A stretch of DNA of 64,000 bases from Actinopolyspora mortivallis DSM 44261 (GTDB lineage Bacteria; Actinomycetota; Actinomycetes; Mycobacteriales; Pseudonocardiaceae). The stretch's first letter is position 1; every line of letters starts with the position of its first letter. The notes under the pieces were generated by a model, which had not been told where the DNA came from, did not search any database, and worked only from the letters and a program-made list of their open reading frames with translations. Positions 34,903-43,794 of the stretch are shown piece by piece. The stretch is from positions 4,069,162 to 4,133,161 of the forward strand of contig NZ_KB913024.1 in assembly GCF_000384035.1 (NCBI RefSeq). Direction: 5' to 3'. The translations under genes and the position numbers were made by a program.

Positions 34903-36711
34903 TCACCGCCCGGCCGCCGCGACCTCGGCGGCGTGGGTGGCCAGCGGGTTCTCCAGCGTCCCGGCGAAGGCCAGCGCGCTGCTGGGGTCCTGCAGGTCGA
35001 CCATCTGCTCGTTGTTGCCCAGTTGCAGCCTGTTCAGGCAGGACAGCGAGAAGCGTTCGACGAACAGGTCGTGACGCCGGAACTTCCCGGCCAGCTCGGG
35101 GACGTCGCGCTGGTAGTCGCCGACGCACTCGGCCACCACCCGCCAGAAGTCCTCCTCACCCAGCAGCCCCTCGGTGGACAGGATCGAGCACAGGAAGCGG
35201 AAGAAGCAGTCGAAGACGTCGGTGAGCAGGGACAGTTCCCGCAGGTGCTCCGGCACCACCGAGCGGATGCGTTCGATCTCGGCGGGCAGCTGTCTGTCCG
35301 CGTCGAGCACCGCGATCTCCTCGGCGATGTCCTTGAGCAGCACCCGGGTGGGCACCCCCTCGTCGAGGACCAGGATGATGTTCTCCCCGTGTGGCATGGC
35401 CACCAGGTCGTGGGCGTAGAACAGGTGCAGCAACGGCCGCAGGTAGGCCTCCAGGTACCGCCGCAGCCACTCCTCGGCGGCCAGTCCGGAACGACCGATC
35501 AGCTCGGCGACCACCGAGTCCCCGAAGCGGTCCACGTGCAGCAGCGCGGCCATGCTCACCAGCCGCTGCCCCGAACGCAGTTTCGGCACCGGGCTCTCCC
35601 GCCACAGCGCGGCGAGCATCTTGCGGTAGGGCGAGCCCTTGGCACCGGCGGCCTCGTAGTACTCGTTGTGGTAGCCGACCGCGGCCCGCTCCCGCAGGAT
35701 GTCGAAACCGGTTCCGGCCAACACCGGGTCCTCGGCGATCAGCTTGGACAGCCAGTCGTTGATGGCCGGGGTGGCCCGCATGTACTCCGGCGACAGCCCC
35801 CGCAGGAACCCCATGTTGAGCACCGAGATGGCCGTTTTCACGTAGTGCCGTTCCGGGTGGCTGCGGTTGAAGAAGGTCCGGATGGACTGCTGCGGCTGGT
35901 ACTCGTCGGGGCCGGTGCCGAGCGGGACGAGGTTGTTGCGCGCCACCTCGGCGGCGAAGGTGATCGCGAGTTTGTTCTCCCACTGCCAGGGATGCACCGG
36001 CAACAGGTAGTACTCGTCCGGGTCGAGCCCGCGCAGCCGCAGTCTCCGGTCGAACTCGGCGCGGGTGTGTTCGTCCAGCTCGGAGGTGACCAGCTCCCGG
36101 TAGTCGGTCTCGGCCGAGACCGTGAAGGTGCAGTGTCGCCGGTGCGCGGCCGTCCACATCAGCGCGACCGTGCCCCCCGCCTCGGGGGCGTAGTCCAGGA
36201 ACTCCCGGCTGTCGAAACCGATGCGTCCGCTGTTTGCCACGAAGCACGGGTGGCCCTCGGTCAGCCCGGCCTCCACCGCCTGGAACCCGGCGTCGAGTAG
36301 CTCCGCCGACCGTGTGGCCGGGGCGGAGAGCTTGAACGCCATGCTGGCCAGGGTGCTGCTGATCTCCTCCAGGTAGACGGGCAGCATCTCCGTGCGCAGC
36401 CCCAGGCTCCGCCGGAACTCCAGGAACAGCGCGAGCGCGTCCAGCGGCTGTTCGGCCCCCTCTGAGTGCCTGGTGATGCTGTCGGCCTCGACCCGCCAGT
36501 GGAACAGGCTGCCCAGCCGGGCCGTGAAGTGGTAGCGCACCAGGCCGTCGTCGCTGTCGAGCCGGTAGCGCCCCTCGGAGGTCTCCACCGGCCGCAGTAA
36601 CCGTTCGTGGGAGAACTCGGCCAGTGCCTTGCGCACCAGTAATCGGTTGGCGGTCTCCCAGTGTTCGGGGGTGAGGTGGGCCGCCGGGTCACGGGAGTAG
36701 GGCTGGTTCAA
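34903..36711 (-). CDS. desD: NIS siderophore synthetase, IucA/IucC family (DesD-like)
   Basis: ATP-dependent ligase that condenses and cyclises N-hydroxy-N-succinyl/acetyl-cadaverine units into a hydroxamate siderophore. 602 aa. It starts at the TTG at 36711, which overlaps the acyltransferase stop (TTGA) and has AGGAGG seven bases upstream; longer open frames are shadows of that gene. Family blocks include EGHPCFVANSGRIGFD, LPVHPWQWENKLA and KTAISVLNMGFLRGLSPEYM, and the C-terminal FhuF-like region has HLFYAHDLVAMPHGEN. It is the final gene of the operon. Confidence 0.92.
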   Translation of the reverse strand: MNQPYSRDPAAHLTPEHWETANRLLVRKALAEFSHERLLRPVETSEGRYRLDSDDGLVRYHFTARLGSLFHWRVEADSITRHSEGAEQPLDALALFLEFRRSLGLRTEMLPVYLEEISSTLASMAFKLSAPATRSAELLDAGFQAVEAGLTEGHPCFVANSGRIGFDSREFLDYAPEAGGTVALMWTAAHRRHCTFTVSAETDYRELVTSELDEHTRAEFDRRLRLRGLDPDEYYLLPVHPWQWENKLAITFAAEVARNNLVPLGTGPDEYQPQQSIRTFFNRSHPERHYVKTAISVLNMGFLRGLSPEYMRATPAINDWLSKLIAEDPVLAGTGFDILRERAAVGYHNEYYEAAGAKGSPYRKMLAALWRESPVPKLRSGQRLVSMAALLHVDRFGDSVVAELIGRSGLAAEEWLRRYLEAYLRPLLHLFYAHDLVAMPHGENIILVLDEGVPTRVLLKDIAEEIAVLDADRQLPAEIERIRSVVPEHLRELSLLTDVFDCFFRFLCSILSTEGLLGEEDFWRVVAECVGDYQRDVPELAGKFRRHDLFVERFSLSCLNRLQLGNNEQMVDLQDPSSALAFAGTLENPLATHAAEVAAAGR

Positions 36712-37298
36712 CGGGGGACCTCCTGCTCGGTGGCGGGCCCGGTCAGGCTCGCGTGGTACTGGGAGCGGGTGCAGGTGCTGAGCAGCGCCGTCTTGCCCGG
36801 CAGGGAGACGGTGTCGAGCTCCTCGAAGCCGACGGCCCGGTTCATCCGGTGCACGGCGGTGTTGCGCACGTCCGGTTCGACGACCACCCGCTGGTTGGCC
36901 GGGTCGGCGAACAGCAGTTCCATCACGGTGCGCAGCACGGCCAGCGTGAACCCGTGCACCGGGGTGTCGGTGGGGGCGACCAGGAAGTGCATCCCCACGT
37001 CGCCGGGCTGGATCGTGTGTACCCCGTCCAGGTCGCTGCCGACGAGGTCGTAGCGTTCGGCCACGAAGGCGGGGGTTCCCTCGTGCAGGCCGAGCAGCGC
37101 GTCGTGGCCCGGGGTGGCGGCGATGCGGTGGAACTGTCGGGAGACGTCGTCCACGGTGGCCTGGTTCATGAGCCAGAACGCGGACTTGGGGTGGGTCAGC
37201 CAGCGATGCAGCAGTTCCACGTCGCCGTCGGGGTCGACGTGGCGTACGGCGAACTCGCCGAGTCGGTCGTCGGTACGCCTGAACACGATTCCGGTCAT
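36708..37298 (-). CDS. desC: Siderophore N-acyltransferase, GNAT/IucB-like (DesC-like)
   Basis: Transfers an acyl group (acetyl or succinyl) to N-hydroxycadaverine. 196 aa from the ATG at 37298, which overlaps the monooxygenase stop (ATGA) with AAAGGA upstream. Typical family features are [16 protein letters not shown] near the N-terminus, [10 protein letters not shown], and [20 protein letters not shown] for acyl-CoA binding. Order and coupling match desC of streptomycetes. Confidence 0.9.
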   Translation of the reverse strand: MTGIVFRRTDDRLGEFAVRHVDPDGDVELLHRWLTHPKSAFWLMNQATVDDVSRQFHRIAATPGHDALLGLHEGTPAFVAERYDLVGSDLDGVHTIQPGDVGMHFLVAPTDTPVHGFTLAVLRTVMELLFADPANQRVVVEPDVRNTAVHRMNRAVGFEELDTVSLPGKTALLSTCTRSQYHASLTGPATEQEVPR

Positions 37299-38614
37299 GC
37301 TGCCGGGTCCTTTCGGGCCTGGTCCTGCTGGGGGGCGGCGAAATCCTGGAAGGCGATGGAACGTTCGATCGGGTAGTACTCCTTGCCGAGCATTTCCCGG
37401 ATGATGCACGAGTTGCGGTAGGCGGCCATCCCCAGATCGGGTGTGACGAAGCCGTGGGTGTGCAGTTCCGCGTTCTGCACGAAGATCTCGGAGCCGGCGT
37501 GGTCGACGGCGTAGTTGCGGCCCACGTCGAAGCGCCCCCGCTCGTCCCAGGCGATCCGGTCGCGCACGGGGTCGAGCAGTTCGGGCACCTCGTAGCGGTA
37601 ACCGGTGGCCAGCACCAGGCCCTCGGTGTCCAGGGTGAACTCCTCACCCTGTTCCTGTTGCCGCAGCCGCAGCGTGTAGCGGCCGTTCGCGGCGTCGTAG
37701 GAGGCCGAGGTGACCGCGGTGTTGGTCATCAGCCGCGTGGGGCAGCGGCGGCCGAGGTTCTTGACGTAGAGCAGGTCGAAGATGTGGTCGATCAGGTCGG
37801 CGCTGATCCCCTTGTACAGCCCGCGTTGGCTGGCCAGCAGGGACCGCCGGGTCTCGTCGGGCAGCGAGTGGAAGTAGTCGACGTACTCCGGAGAGGTCAT
37901 CTCCAGGGTGAGCTTGGTGTACTCCAGCGGGAAGAACCGCGGGGAACGCGTCACCCAGTTGAGCGTGTAGTCGTGGTCGTCGATCTCGTTCAGCAGGTCG
38001 TGGTAGATCTCGGCCGCGCTCTGCCCGCTGCCGACGATGGTGACGCTGTCCTTGCCCAGCAGCGACTTCCGGTGTCGCAGGTACTCGGAGTTGTGGATGG
38101 CGTCGCCGCCCACCCCCTGGCAGGACTCGGGAACATAGGGCGGGGTGCCGGTGCCCAGGACGATCCGGCGGGCCCGGTAGGTCTCGACCTCGCCGCTGTC
38201 CACCCTCGTGGCGTGGACCAGGTAGAGCTCCTCCTCGGCGTCGTGGGTCACCGAGGTGACCCGGCGGCCGAAACGGACGCTGTCGAGTTTGCGCGCCGCC
38301 CAGCGGCAGTAGTCGTTGTACTCGGCCCGGGGCGGGAACCAGTCGGCGCGGATGTAGAAGGAGTACAGCCTGCCGACCTCCTTGAGGTAGTTCAGGAAGG
38401 AGAACGGCGAGGTCGGGTCGGCCAGCGTCACCAGGTCGGACAGGAAGGGCGTCTGTAGGGTGCTGTTTTCCAGCATCATCCCGCCGTGCCAGTCGAAGTC
38501 GGGTTTGCTGTCCAGCAGCACCCCGTTCAGTTCGGCTATCGGCTCGGTCAGGCAGGCCAGGCCCAGGTTGAACGGGCCGACCCCGATGGCCGCGAAATCG
38601 TAGGTCGTTGACAT
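37295..38614 (-). CDS. desB: Lysine/cadaverine N-hydroxylase (DesB-like)
   Basis: FAD- and NADPH-dependent N-hydroxylating monooxygenase acting on cadaverine. 439 aa from the ATG at 38614 (CGGAG upstream). An ATG at 38641 that overlaps the decarboxylase stop (ATGA) is the alternative. The FAD motif is [12 protein letters not shown], the NADPH motif [15 protein letters not shown], and ATGYRYEVP closes the substrate-binding part, as in IucD/DesB/SidA enzymes. Confidence 0.92.
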   Translation of the reverse strand: MSTTYDFAAIGVGPFNLGLACLTEPIAELNGVLLDSKPDFDWHGGMMLENSTLQTPFLSDLVTLADPTSPFSFLNYLKEVGRLYSFYIRADWFPPRAEYNDYCRWAARKLDSVRFGRRVTSVTHDAEEELYLVHATRVDSGEVETYRARRIVLGTGTPPYVPESCQGVGGDAIHNSEYLRHRKSLLGKDSVTIVGSGQSAAEIYHDLLNEIDDHDYTLNWVTRSPRFFPLEYTKLTLEMTSPEYVDYFHSLPDETRRSLLASQRGLYKGISADLIDHIFDLLYVKNLGRRCPTRLMTNTAVTSASYDAANGRYTLRLRQQEQGEEFTLDTEGLVLATGYRYEVPELLDPVRDRIAWDERGRFDVGRNYAVDHAGSEIFVQNAELHTHGFVTPDLGMAAYRNSCIIREMLGKEYYPIERSIAFQDFAAPQQDQARKDPAA

Positions 38615-38637
38615 GCGGGCTCCGGTTCGGGTCTCGG

Positions 38638-40176
38638 TCATCCGGCGTGGCGGTGCGGGGCCGCCTGGTCCGGTTCCTTCAGGTACCGCTCGGCGTGTTC
38701 GGCGATGAGCTCGTTCACCTCGGCGATGTCGTTCAGCGTGGTTCTGGGGTTGAGCAGGGTGAACTTCAGATGGGTCCGTCCGTCCACGACGGTTTCGGCC
38801 ACGGCCGCGACCCCGGAGGAGTACAGCGCCTGGCGGGCGTGCATGTTGGCCCGGTCGCAGAGTTCGGGGCTGACCTGTTCGGAGGGGACGTAGCGGAACA
38901 CCAGCGCGCTCAGTTCGGGGCGGGTCACCACCTCGAAGCGGGGGTCGACGCTCAGCATTCCCCAGGCCTGCTGGGCCAGGTCCAACACCCCGTCGAACAG
39001 GCGGCCGAGCTGCTCCGGGCCCATGATGCGCAGGGTCAGCCACAGTTTGAGGGCGTCGAAGCGACGCGTGGTCTGGATGCTCTTGTCGACCTGGTTGGGG
39101 ACGCTGTCCGCGTGGTGCTCGGGGTTGAGGTAGTCGGCGTGGTAGGTGACGTGTCGCAGGGTGGTGTGGTCACGTACGAGGACCGCGCTGGAGCTGACCG
39201 GCTGGAAGAAGGACTTGTGGTAGTCCACCACCACCGAGTCGGCGTGTTCGATGCCGGACAGCGAGGGGCCTCGTTCGGAGACCAGCAGTCCGCAGCCGTA
39301 GGCGGCGTCCACGTGCATCCACACCCCGGCCGCCGCGCAGCGCTCGGCGATCTCGGGCAGCGGGTCGATGCTGCCGAAGTCCGTGGTTCCGGCGGTGGCC
39401 ACCACGGCCATCGGGATCAGCCCCTGTTGGCGGCAACGTTCCAGCTCCCGGTCCAGTTCGGAGGGGATCATCCGCCGTCGTTGGTCGCAGGCGACCGGCA
39501 CGACCGCCTCGCTGCCGAGGCCGAGCAGCTTGGCGGCCTTGACGATGCTGAAGTGGCTGTCCGTGGCGGTCAGGATCCGCATCCTGGACAGTTGCCAGCC
39601 GGTTTCGGGGCTGGTGGCCTGCCCGGCCAGGGCCTGCTCACGCGCGATCAGCAGGGCTTGCAGGTTGGACTGGGTGCCGCCGCTGGTGAAGATACCGTCG
39701 GCCCGTTCGCCCAGGCCGAGTCGTCCGGCGGTCCAGTCGATGAGCTGTCGTTCGATGAACGTGCCGCCCGCACTCTGGTCCCAGGTGTCCAGTGAGGAGT
39801 TGATGGCCGAGCCGATCGCCTCGGCCAGCAGGGCGGGGATCACCACCGGGCAGTTGAGGTGGGCGAGGTAGCGCGGGTGGTGGAAGTGCACGGCGTCCCG
39901 CAGGTAGACCCGTTCGAGTTCCTCCAGCGCCTCGTCGGTGCTCCCCAGTGGATCGTCCAGGTCGATCCGGCGTACTTGCGGTTCGAGCAGTTCGGGGGCT
40001 ACGCCGGTGGTGGGGCGGTCCCTGCCGGTGAGTTCGGCGACCACACGTTCCACCCCGCGCAGCACGGAGTCGCGGTAGTGGGCGGTGTTGCGTTCGTCCA
40101 GCAGCTGGGTCTGTGGGTCAGCCGGTCGTACTGAACTCCCGGACGGTTCCTCGGCCTGGGAAGCGAGGAAACTCAT
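38638..40176 (-). CDS. desA: PLP-dependent lysine decarboxylase for siderophore synthesis (DesA-like)
   Basis: Forms cadaverine from lysine as the first step. 512 aa, group II pyridoxal-phosphate decarboxylase. [14 protein letters not shown] binds cofactor phosphate, [13 protein letters not shown] holds the Asp that contacts the pyridine nitrogen, and [14 protein letters not shown] carries the Schiff-base Lys. GAGGAGG precedes the ATG at 40176. It heads the operon behind two iron boxes. A diaminobutyrate decarboxylase is the nearest alternative, but the desABCD gene order favours lysine. Confidence 0.9.
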   Translation of the reverse strand: MSFLASQAEEPSGSSVRPADPQTQLLDERNTAHYRDSVLRGVERVVAELTGRDRPTTGVAPELLEPQVRRIDLDDPLGSTDEALEELERVYLRDAVHFHHPRYLAHLNCPVVIPALLAEAIGSAINSSLDTWDQSAGGTFIERQLIDWTAGRLGLGERADGIFTSGGTQSNLQALLIAREQALAGQATSPETGWQLSRMRILTATDSHFSIVKAAKLLGLGSEAVVPVACDQRRRMIPSELDRELERCRQQGLIPMAVVATAGTTDFGSIDPLPEIAERCAAAGVWMHVDAAYGCGLLVSERGPSLSGIEHADSVVVDYHKSFFQPVSSSAVLVRDHTTLRHVTYHADYLNPEHHADSVPNQVDKSIQTTRRFDALKLWLTLRIMGPEQLGRLFDGVLDLAQQAWGMLSVDPRFEVVTRPELSALVFRYVPSEQVSPELCDRANMHARQALYSSGVAAVAETVVDGRTHLKFTLLNPRTTLNDIAEVNELIAEHAERYLKEPDQAAPHRHAG

Positions 40177-40306
40177 GCTCCGTCCTCCTCGTGGTCGGAA
40201 TCTGGGGTGGAGCTCCGTGGCGGTGGGGCCCGGAAGGGCGTGTGGCGTCGGTGTCGGGTGCTGCTGTCGTCCGTGGGTGGCGGTTCGCGGACACGACCCC
40301 CTCGGA

Positions 40307-40346
40307 GAAGGTTAGCCTAACTTTTCGAGAACTTAGGCTAACCTAT
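40307..40346 (-). promoter_or_regulatory. Tandem DmdR/IdeR iron boxes upstream of desA
   Basis: Box one (40307-40325) contains AGGTTAGCCTAACTT and box two (40328-40346) contains CTTAGGCTAACCTA. Each agrees with the 19-base consensus at 14 positions, and their centres are 21 bases apart, two helical turns, so two repressor dimers could bind the same face. They lie 131-170 bases before desA. Confidence 0.85.
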
Positions 40347-40791
40347 GCGTCCTGGCCTGTGGGGTGAGAACGTTCACGAAAACCGACGCCGGTCGGCCTG
40401 TTGCGCTCCGCACCGGGAGCGCTTCCATCCCGGGACGTAACCGAGAGGCTGACAGTGGTGCGGAGCAGGAGACGGTGACCGGTCGGGGCCGAAGTGGGAT
40501 GCGGCGTGGCACTGGCCAGGATGGCCACAATTCGGCGGTGCGGACGTGGCCGCCTCGCGCGGCGTTCGGCCGGAGACACTCGTCACGGCGCGTCCCCACA
40601 TCCGCGAAACCTAACCTTACGTAAGTGTTATGTTGTTTCCCCGGGTGTGTCCGTGGCGACGGGAACCGCAAGGACGTGTCCTCCGCCCCCGGTAGCGGGG
40701 CGTCCCCCGGAGAGCACACCGCGAGCCGGGACGTGAGCGTGTGCCCCGGCTCGGCACGGATCCGTCGAATTCCCCGTAGCGGTTGGCAACG
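40347..40791. promoter_or_regulatory. Intergenic region between the des operon and prfC
   Basis: No gene supported. A further iron-box half site (CCTAACCTTA, 40610-40619) lies next to TTACGTAA, a perfect 8-base palindrome. The prfC promoter should lie here; no ribosome binding site precedes its ATG. Confidence 0.45.
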
Positions 40792-42408
40792 ATGAGTCAG
40801 ACACGGCAGTCCCCGGAAGCCGACCGGGTGGCCGACCCGGTCGCCGAGGCCGGACGACGGCGCACGTTCGCGGTGATCAGTCACCCCGACGCGGGCAAGT
40901 CCACCCTGACGGAGGCGCTGGCGCTGCACGCCAGGGTGATCTCCGAAGCCGGCGCGGTGCACGGCAAGGCCGGGCGGCGCGGCGTGGTCTCGGACTGGCT
41001 GGCCATGGAACGCGCCCGCGGGATCTCGATCACCTCGGCGGCGTTGCAGTTCTCCTACCGCGACCACGTGGTCAACCTGCTGGACACCCCGGGCCACGCG
41101 GACTTCTCCGAGGACACCTACCGCGTGCTCTCGGCGGTGGACTGCGCGGTGATGCTGGTGGACGCGGCCAAGGGACTGGAGGCGCAGACCCTGAAGCTGT
41201 TCGACGTCTGCCGCCACCGGGGCATCCCGGTGATCACCTTCGTCAACAAGTGGGACCGCCCCGGCCGCGAGGCGCTGGAGCTGTGTGACGAGCTGCGCGA
41301 GCGTATCGGCCTGCGCCCCATGCCGCTGACCTGGCCGGTGGGCATCGCGGGACAGTTCCGCGGAGTGCTGGACCGCATCACCGGCGAGTTCGTGGGCTTC
41401 GAACGCACAGCCGGCGGCGCCACCGTCGCCCCCGAACACCGGATGTCGGCCGCCGAGGCCGCCGAACGGGTCGGCACCGAGTGGCGGGACGCGGTGGAGG
41501 AGGCCGAGCTGGTCTCGGCCTCCGACGGGGATATGGACGTGGACGCCTTCCTGCGGGGAGAGGCCACCCCGGTGCTGTTCGGCTCGGCGGTGCAGAACTT
41601 CGGGGTGCGTCACCTCCTCGACCTGCTGCTCGAACACGCTCCCTCCCCCGGCCCCCGCGAGGACGTGCACGGGCGCCCCCGTGAGCTGGACGCGCCCTTC
41701 TCGGCCTTCGTGTTCAAGGTGCAGACCGGCATGGACCCGGCCCACCGGGACCGGGTGGCCTTCGCTCGGGTGTGCTCCGGGGAGTTCGAACGCGGCATGG
41801 TGGCCACCCACGCGGCCACGGGGCGTTCCTTCGCCACGAAGTACGCCCAGCAGGTGTTCGGCCAGCAGCGCGAGACCGTGGAACGGGCCTATCCCGGTGA
41901 CGTGATCGGGCTGGTCAACGCCTCCGCCCTGGGGGTGGGCGACACCCTCCACGCCGGGAAACCCCCGGTGCACTTTCCGGGGATGCCCCAGTTCGCCCCC
42001 GAGCACTTCGCCGTGGCCCGCGCGGTCGATCCGGGTCGTTCCAAGCAGTTCCGCCGGGGCATCGAACAGCTCTTCCAGGAGGGGGTCGTGCAGGTGCTGC
42101 ACTCCGAGCACCGGGGTGACGCCGCCCCGGTACTGGCCGCGGTGGGGCCGATGCAGTTCGACGTGGTGACCCAGCGCATGGAGGCGGAGTTCCGCTCGCC
42201 GGTGAACCTGGAGCGGCTGCCCTACAGCGTCGTGCGCATCGTGGCGGACCCGCAGCAGCGTCCGATGCTGCACACCCACAACAGCGAGGTCCTCGACCGT
42301 CCCGACGGCACTGCCCTGGCCGTGTTCGTCGACCGCATCTCCCTGCGTTCCCTGCTGCGGCTGCGTCCCGAGCTGCGCCTGGAGCACGTGGTCGCCGACG
42401 CCGAGTGA
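40792..42408 (+). CDS. prfC: Peptide chain release factor 3
   Basis: Translational GTPase that recycles RF1/RF2 from the ribosome. 538 aa. G1 is SHPDAGKST, G2 lies in ERARGISITSAA, G3 is DTPGHADF and G4 is NKWD. The region VGIAGQFRGVLDRITGEFV and the C-terminal domain ending in LRLEHVVADAE follow the RF3 pattern rather than EF-G or LepA. RF3 is patchily distributed in actinobacteria. The start ATG at 40792 is preceded by an in-frame TTG three codons upstream. Confidence 0.95.
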   Translation: MSQTRQSPEADRVADPVAEAGRRRTFAVISHPDAGKSTLTEALALHARVISEAGAVHGKAGRRGVVSDWLAMERARGISITSAALQFSYRDHVVNLLDTPGHADFSEDTYRVLSAVDCAVMLVDAAKGLEAQTLKLFDVCRHRGIPVITFVNKWDRPGREALELCDELRERIGLRPMPLTWPVGIAGQFRGVLDRITGEFVGFERTAGGATVAPEHRMSAAEAAERVGTEWRDAVEEAELVSASDGDMDVDAFLRGEATPVLFGSAVQNFGVRHLLDLLLEHAPSPGPREDVHGRPRELDAPFSAFVFKVQTGMDPAHRDRVAFARVCSGEFERGMVATHAATGRSFATKYAQQVFGQQRETVERAYPGDVIGLVNASALGVGDTLHAGKPPVHFPGMPQFAPEHFAVARAVDPGRSKQFRRGIEQLFQEGVVQVLHSEHRGDAAPVLAAVGPMQFDVVTQRMEAEFRSPVNLERLPYSVVRIVADPQQRPMLHTHNSEVLDRPDGTALAVFVDRISLRSLLRLRPELRLEHVVADAE

Positions 42409-42459
42409 TCCCCGGTCGAACGCGCGAGTTTCCCGAAGCAGAACAGGAGTTCCCGTTCC

Positions 42460-43776
42460 GTGCCCGAGGCCCCCGTCACCCCGGTCCCGACGCCCACGCC
42501 CACACCCGATCCCCGCTCCCGTATCTACCTGGGACGGGTGATCGCCTCGGCCTCGGTGGCGTTGGCGTTGACGGCACCGGGGCAGACGGCGGCGATGTCC
42601 GTCTTCGTGGATCCGCTGATCGACTCCCTGGGGCTGTCCCGCACGGTGGTCTCCACCGCCTACATGGTCGGCTCCCTGTCGGGGGCGTTGATCATGCCCG
42701 TGCTGGGACGGCTGATCGACCGTTTCGGCCCCCGTCGGGTGATGACCGCCGTCGCGGCCTGCTTCGGAGCCATCCTGCTCGCGGCGAGCGCGGTCACCGG
42801 GATCATCGGCCTGACCGCCGCGTTCGTCGGCCTCCGTGTGGGCGGGCAGGGCGCGCTGAACCTGGTGGCCACCACCACGGTGGCCGTCTACGTCCACCAC
42901 CGACGCGGCTTCGCGATGGGGGTGACCACCGCCGTGGGCACGGCGGGGATATCGCTGGCCCCGGTGCTGCTGGAACACCTGGTCAGTGACTTCGGCTGGC
43001 GCACCGTGTGGGCTCTGGAAGGGGCGGTGGTGCTCGCCGCCGTGCTGACGGTGTCGTTGCTGGTGCTGCCCCGCGTTCCGGCGAAACCTCCGGTGCGGGA
43101 GGAGCACACGGAGGCGGGGAACTCCGGCCGTTCCGGCCCCGCTCAGGGGCCGCTGGTCGACTGGACCCTGCCCGAGGCGGTCCGCACCGGCATGTTCTGG
43201 ACCGTGGCCGCCGGGGTGGGGGTGTGCAGCCTGGTCAGCACCGCCCTGAACTTCCACCAGCTCTCGTTGCTGGGCGAACGCGGTCTCACCGCCGCCCAGG
43301 CCGCCGCCACCTTCGTCCCCCAGACCCTGGCGGGGCTGGCGGCCAGTTTCGTGCTCGGTTGGCTGGCCGACCACGTCTCCGACCGGGTGCTGATCGTGGC
43401 CATGATGGTCGTGATGGCCGCCGCGACCGCCGGGGCGGGCTGGGTGCACCCGGGATGGACGGTGGTGGCCTACGGGATGGCGCTGGGGATCTGCAACAAC
43501 GGCCTGCGCACACTCGAAGCCGTCGCCTTCCCGCGCTGTTTCGGGCTGCGACACATCGGTGCCATCCGGGGAGTGGTCCACTCGGTCACGGTCGGCGCCT
43601 CGGCGTTCGGGCCGGTGCTGCTCGCCCTGGGCAGGTCCTGGACGGTGTCCTACCGTCCGGTGCTGCTGGTGCTGTGCCTGCTGCCCCTGGCGGTGGTGCT
43701 CGCCGCCCTCCTCGTCCGCCACCCACCGCCGGTGCCGCCCGGCCGCGAGGAGGAGGTCCTCGAACAGGGCGCGTGA
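42460..43776 (+). CDS. MFS transporter, monocarboxylate/oxalate-formate-like
   Basis: 438 aa, GTG start with AGGAG 12 bases upstream. Twelve apolar segments are visible, with a hydrophilic loop in the middle (EEHTEAGNSGRSGPAQGP). The N-terminal half contains FVDPLIDSLGLSRTVVSTAY and GRLIDRFGPRRVM, the MCT-like motif-A form. It follows prfC by 51 bases and may share its transcript. The substrate is unknown. Confidence 0.85.
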   Translation: MPEAPVTPVPTPTPTPDPRSRIYLGRVIASASVALALTAPGQTAAMSVFVDPLIDSLGLSRTVVSTAYMVGSLSGALIMPVLGRLIDRFGPRRVMTAVAACFGAILLAASAVTGIIGLTAAFVGLRVGGQGALNLVATTTVAVYVHHRRGFAMGVTTAVGTAGISLAPVLLEHLVSDFGWRTVWALEGAVVLAAVLTVSLLVLPRVPAKPPVREEHTEAGNSGRSGPAQGPLVDWTLPEAVRTGMFWTVAAGVGVCSLVSTALNFHQLSLLGERGLTAAQAAATFVPQTLAGLAASFVLGWLADHVSDRVLIVAMMVVMAAATAGAGWVHPGWTVVAYGMALGICNNGLRTLEAVAFPRCFGLRHIGAIRGVVHSVTVGASAFGPVLLALGRSWTVSYRPVLLVLCLLPLAVVLAALLVRHPPPVPPGREEEVLEQGA

Positions 43777-43794
43777 GCCACGGGGCCAGGCGGC

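Noticed and set aside
34903..37647. 914-residue extension of the siderophore synthetase
   Set aside because: The extra N-terminal part overlaps the acyltransferase and hydroxylase genes in another frame; the TTG at 36711 has a strong ribosome binding site and TTGA coupling.
40333..43722. 1129-residue minus-strand open frame
   Set aside because: Antisense to prfC and the MFS gene, His/Gly/Arg-rich with no motifs; both real genes have clear catalytic or family motifs.
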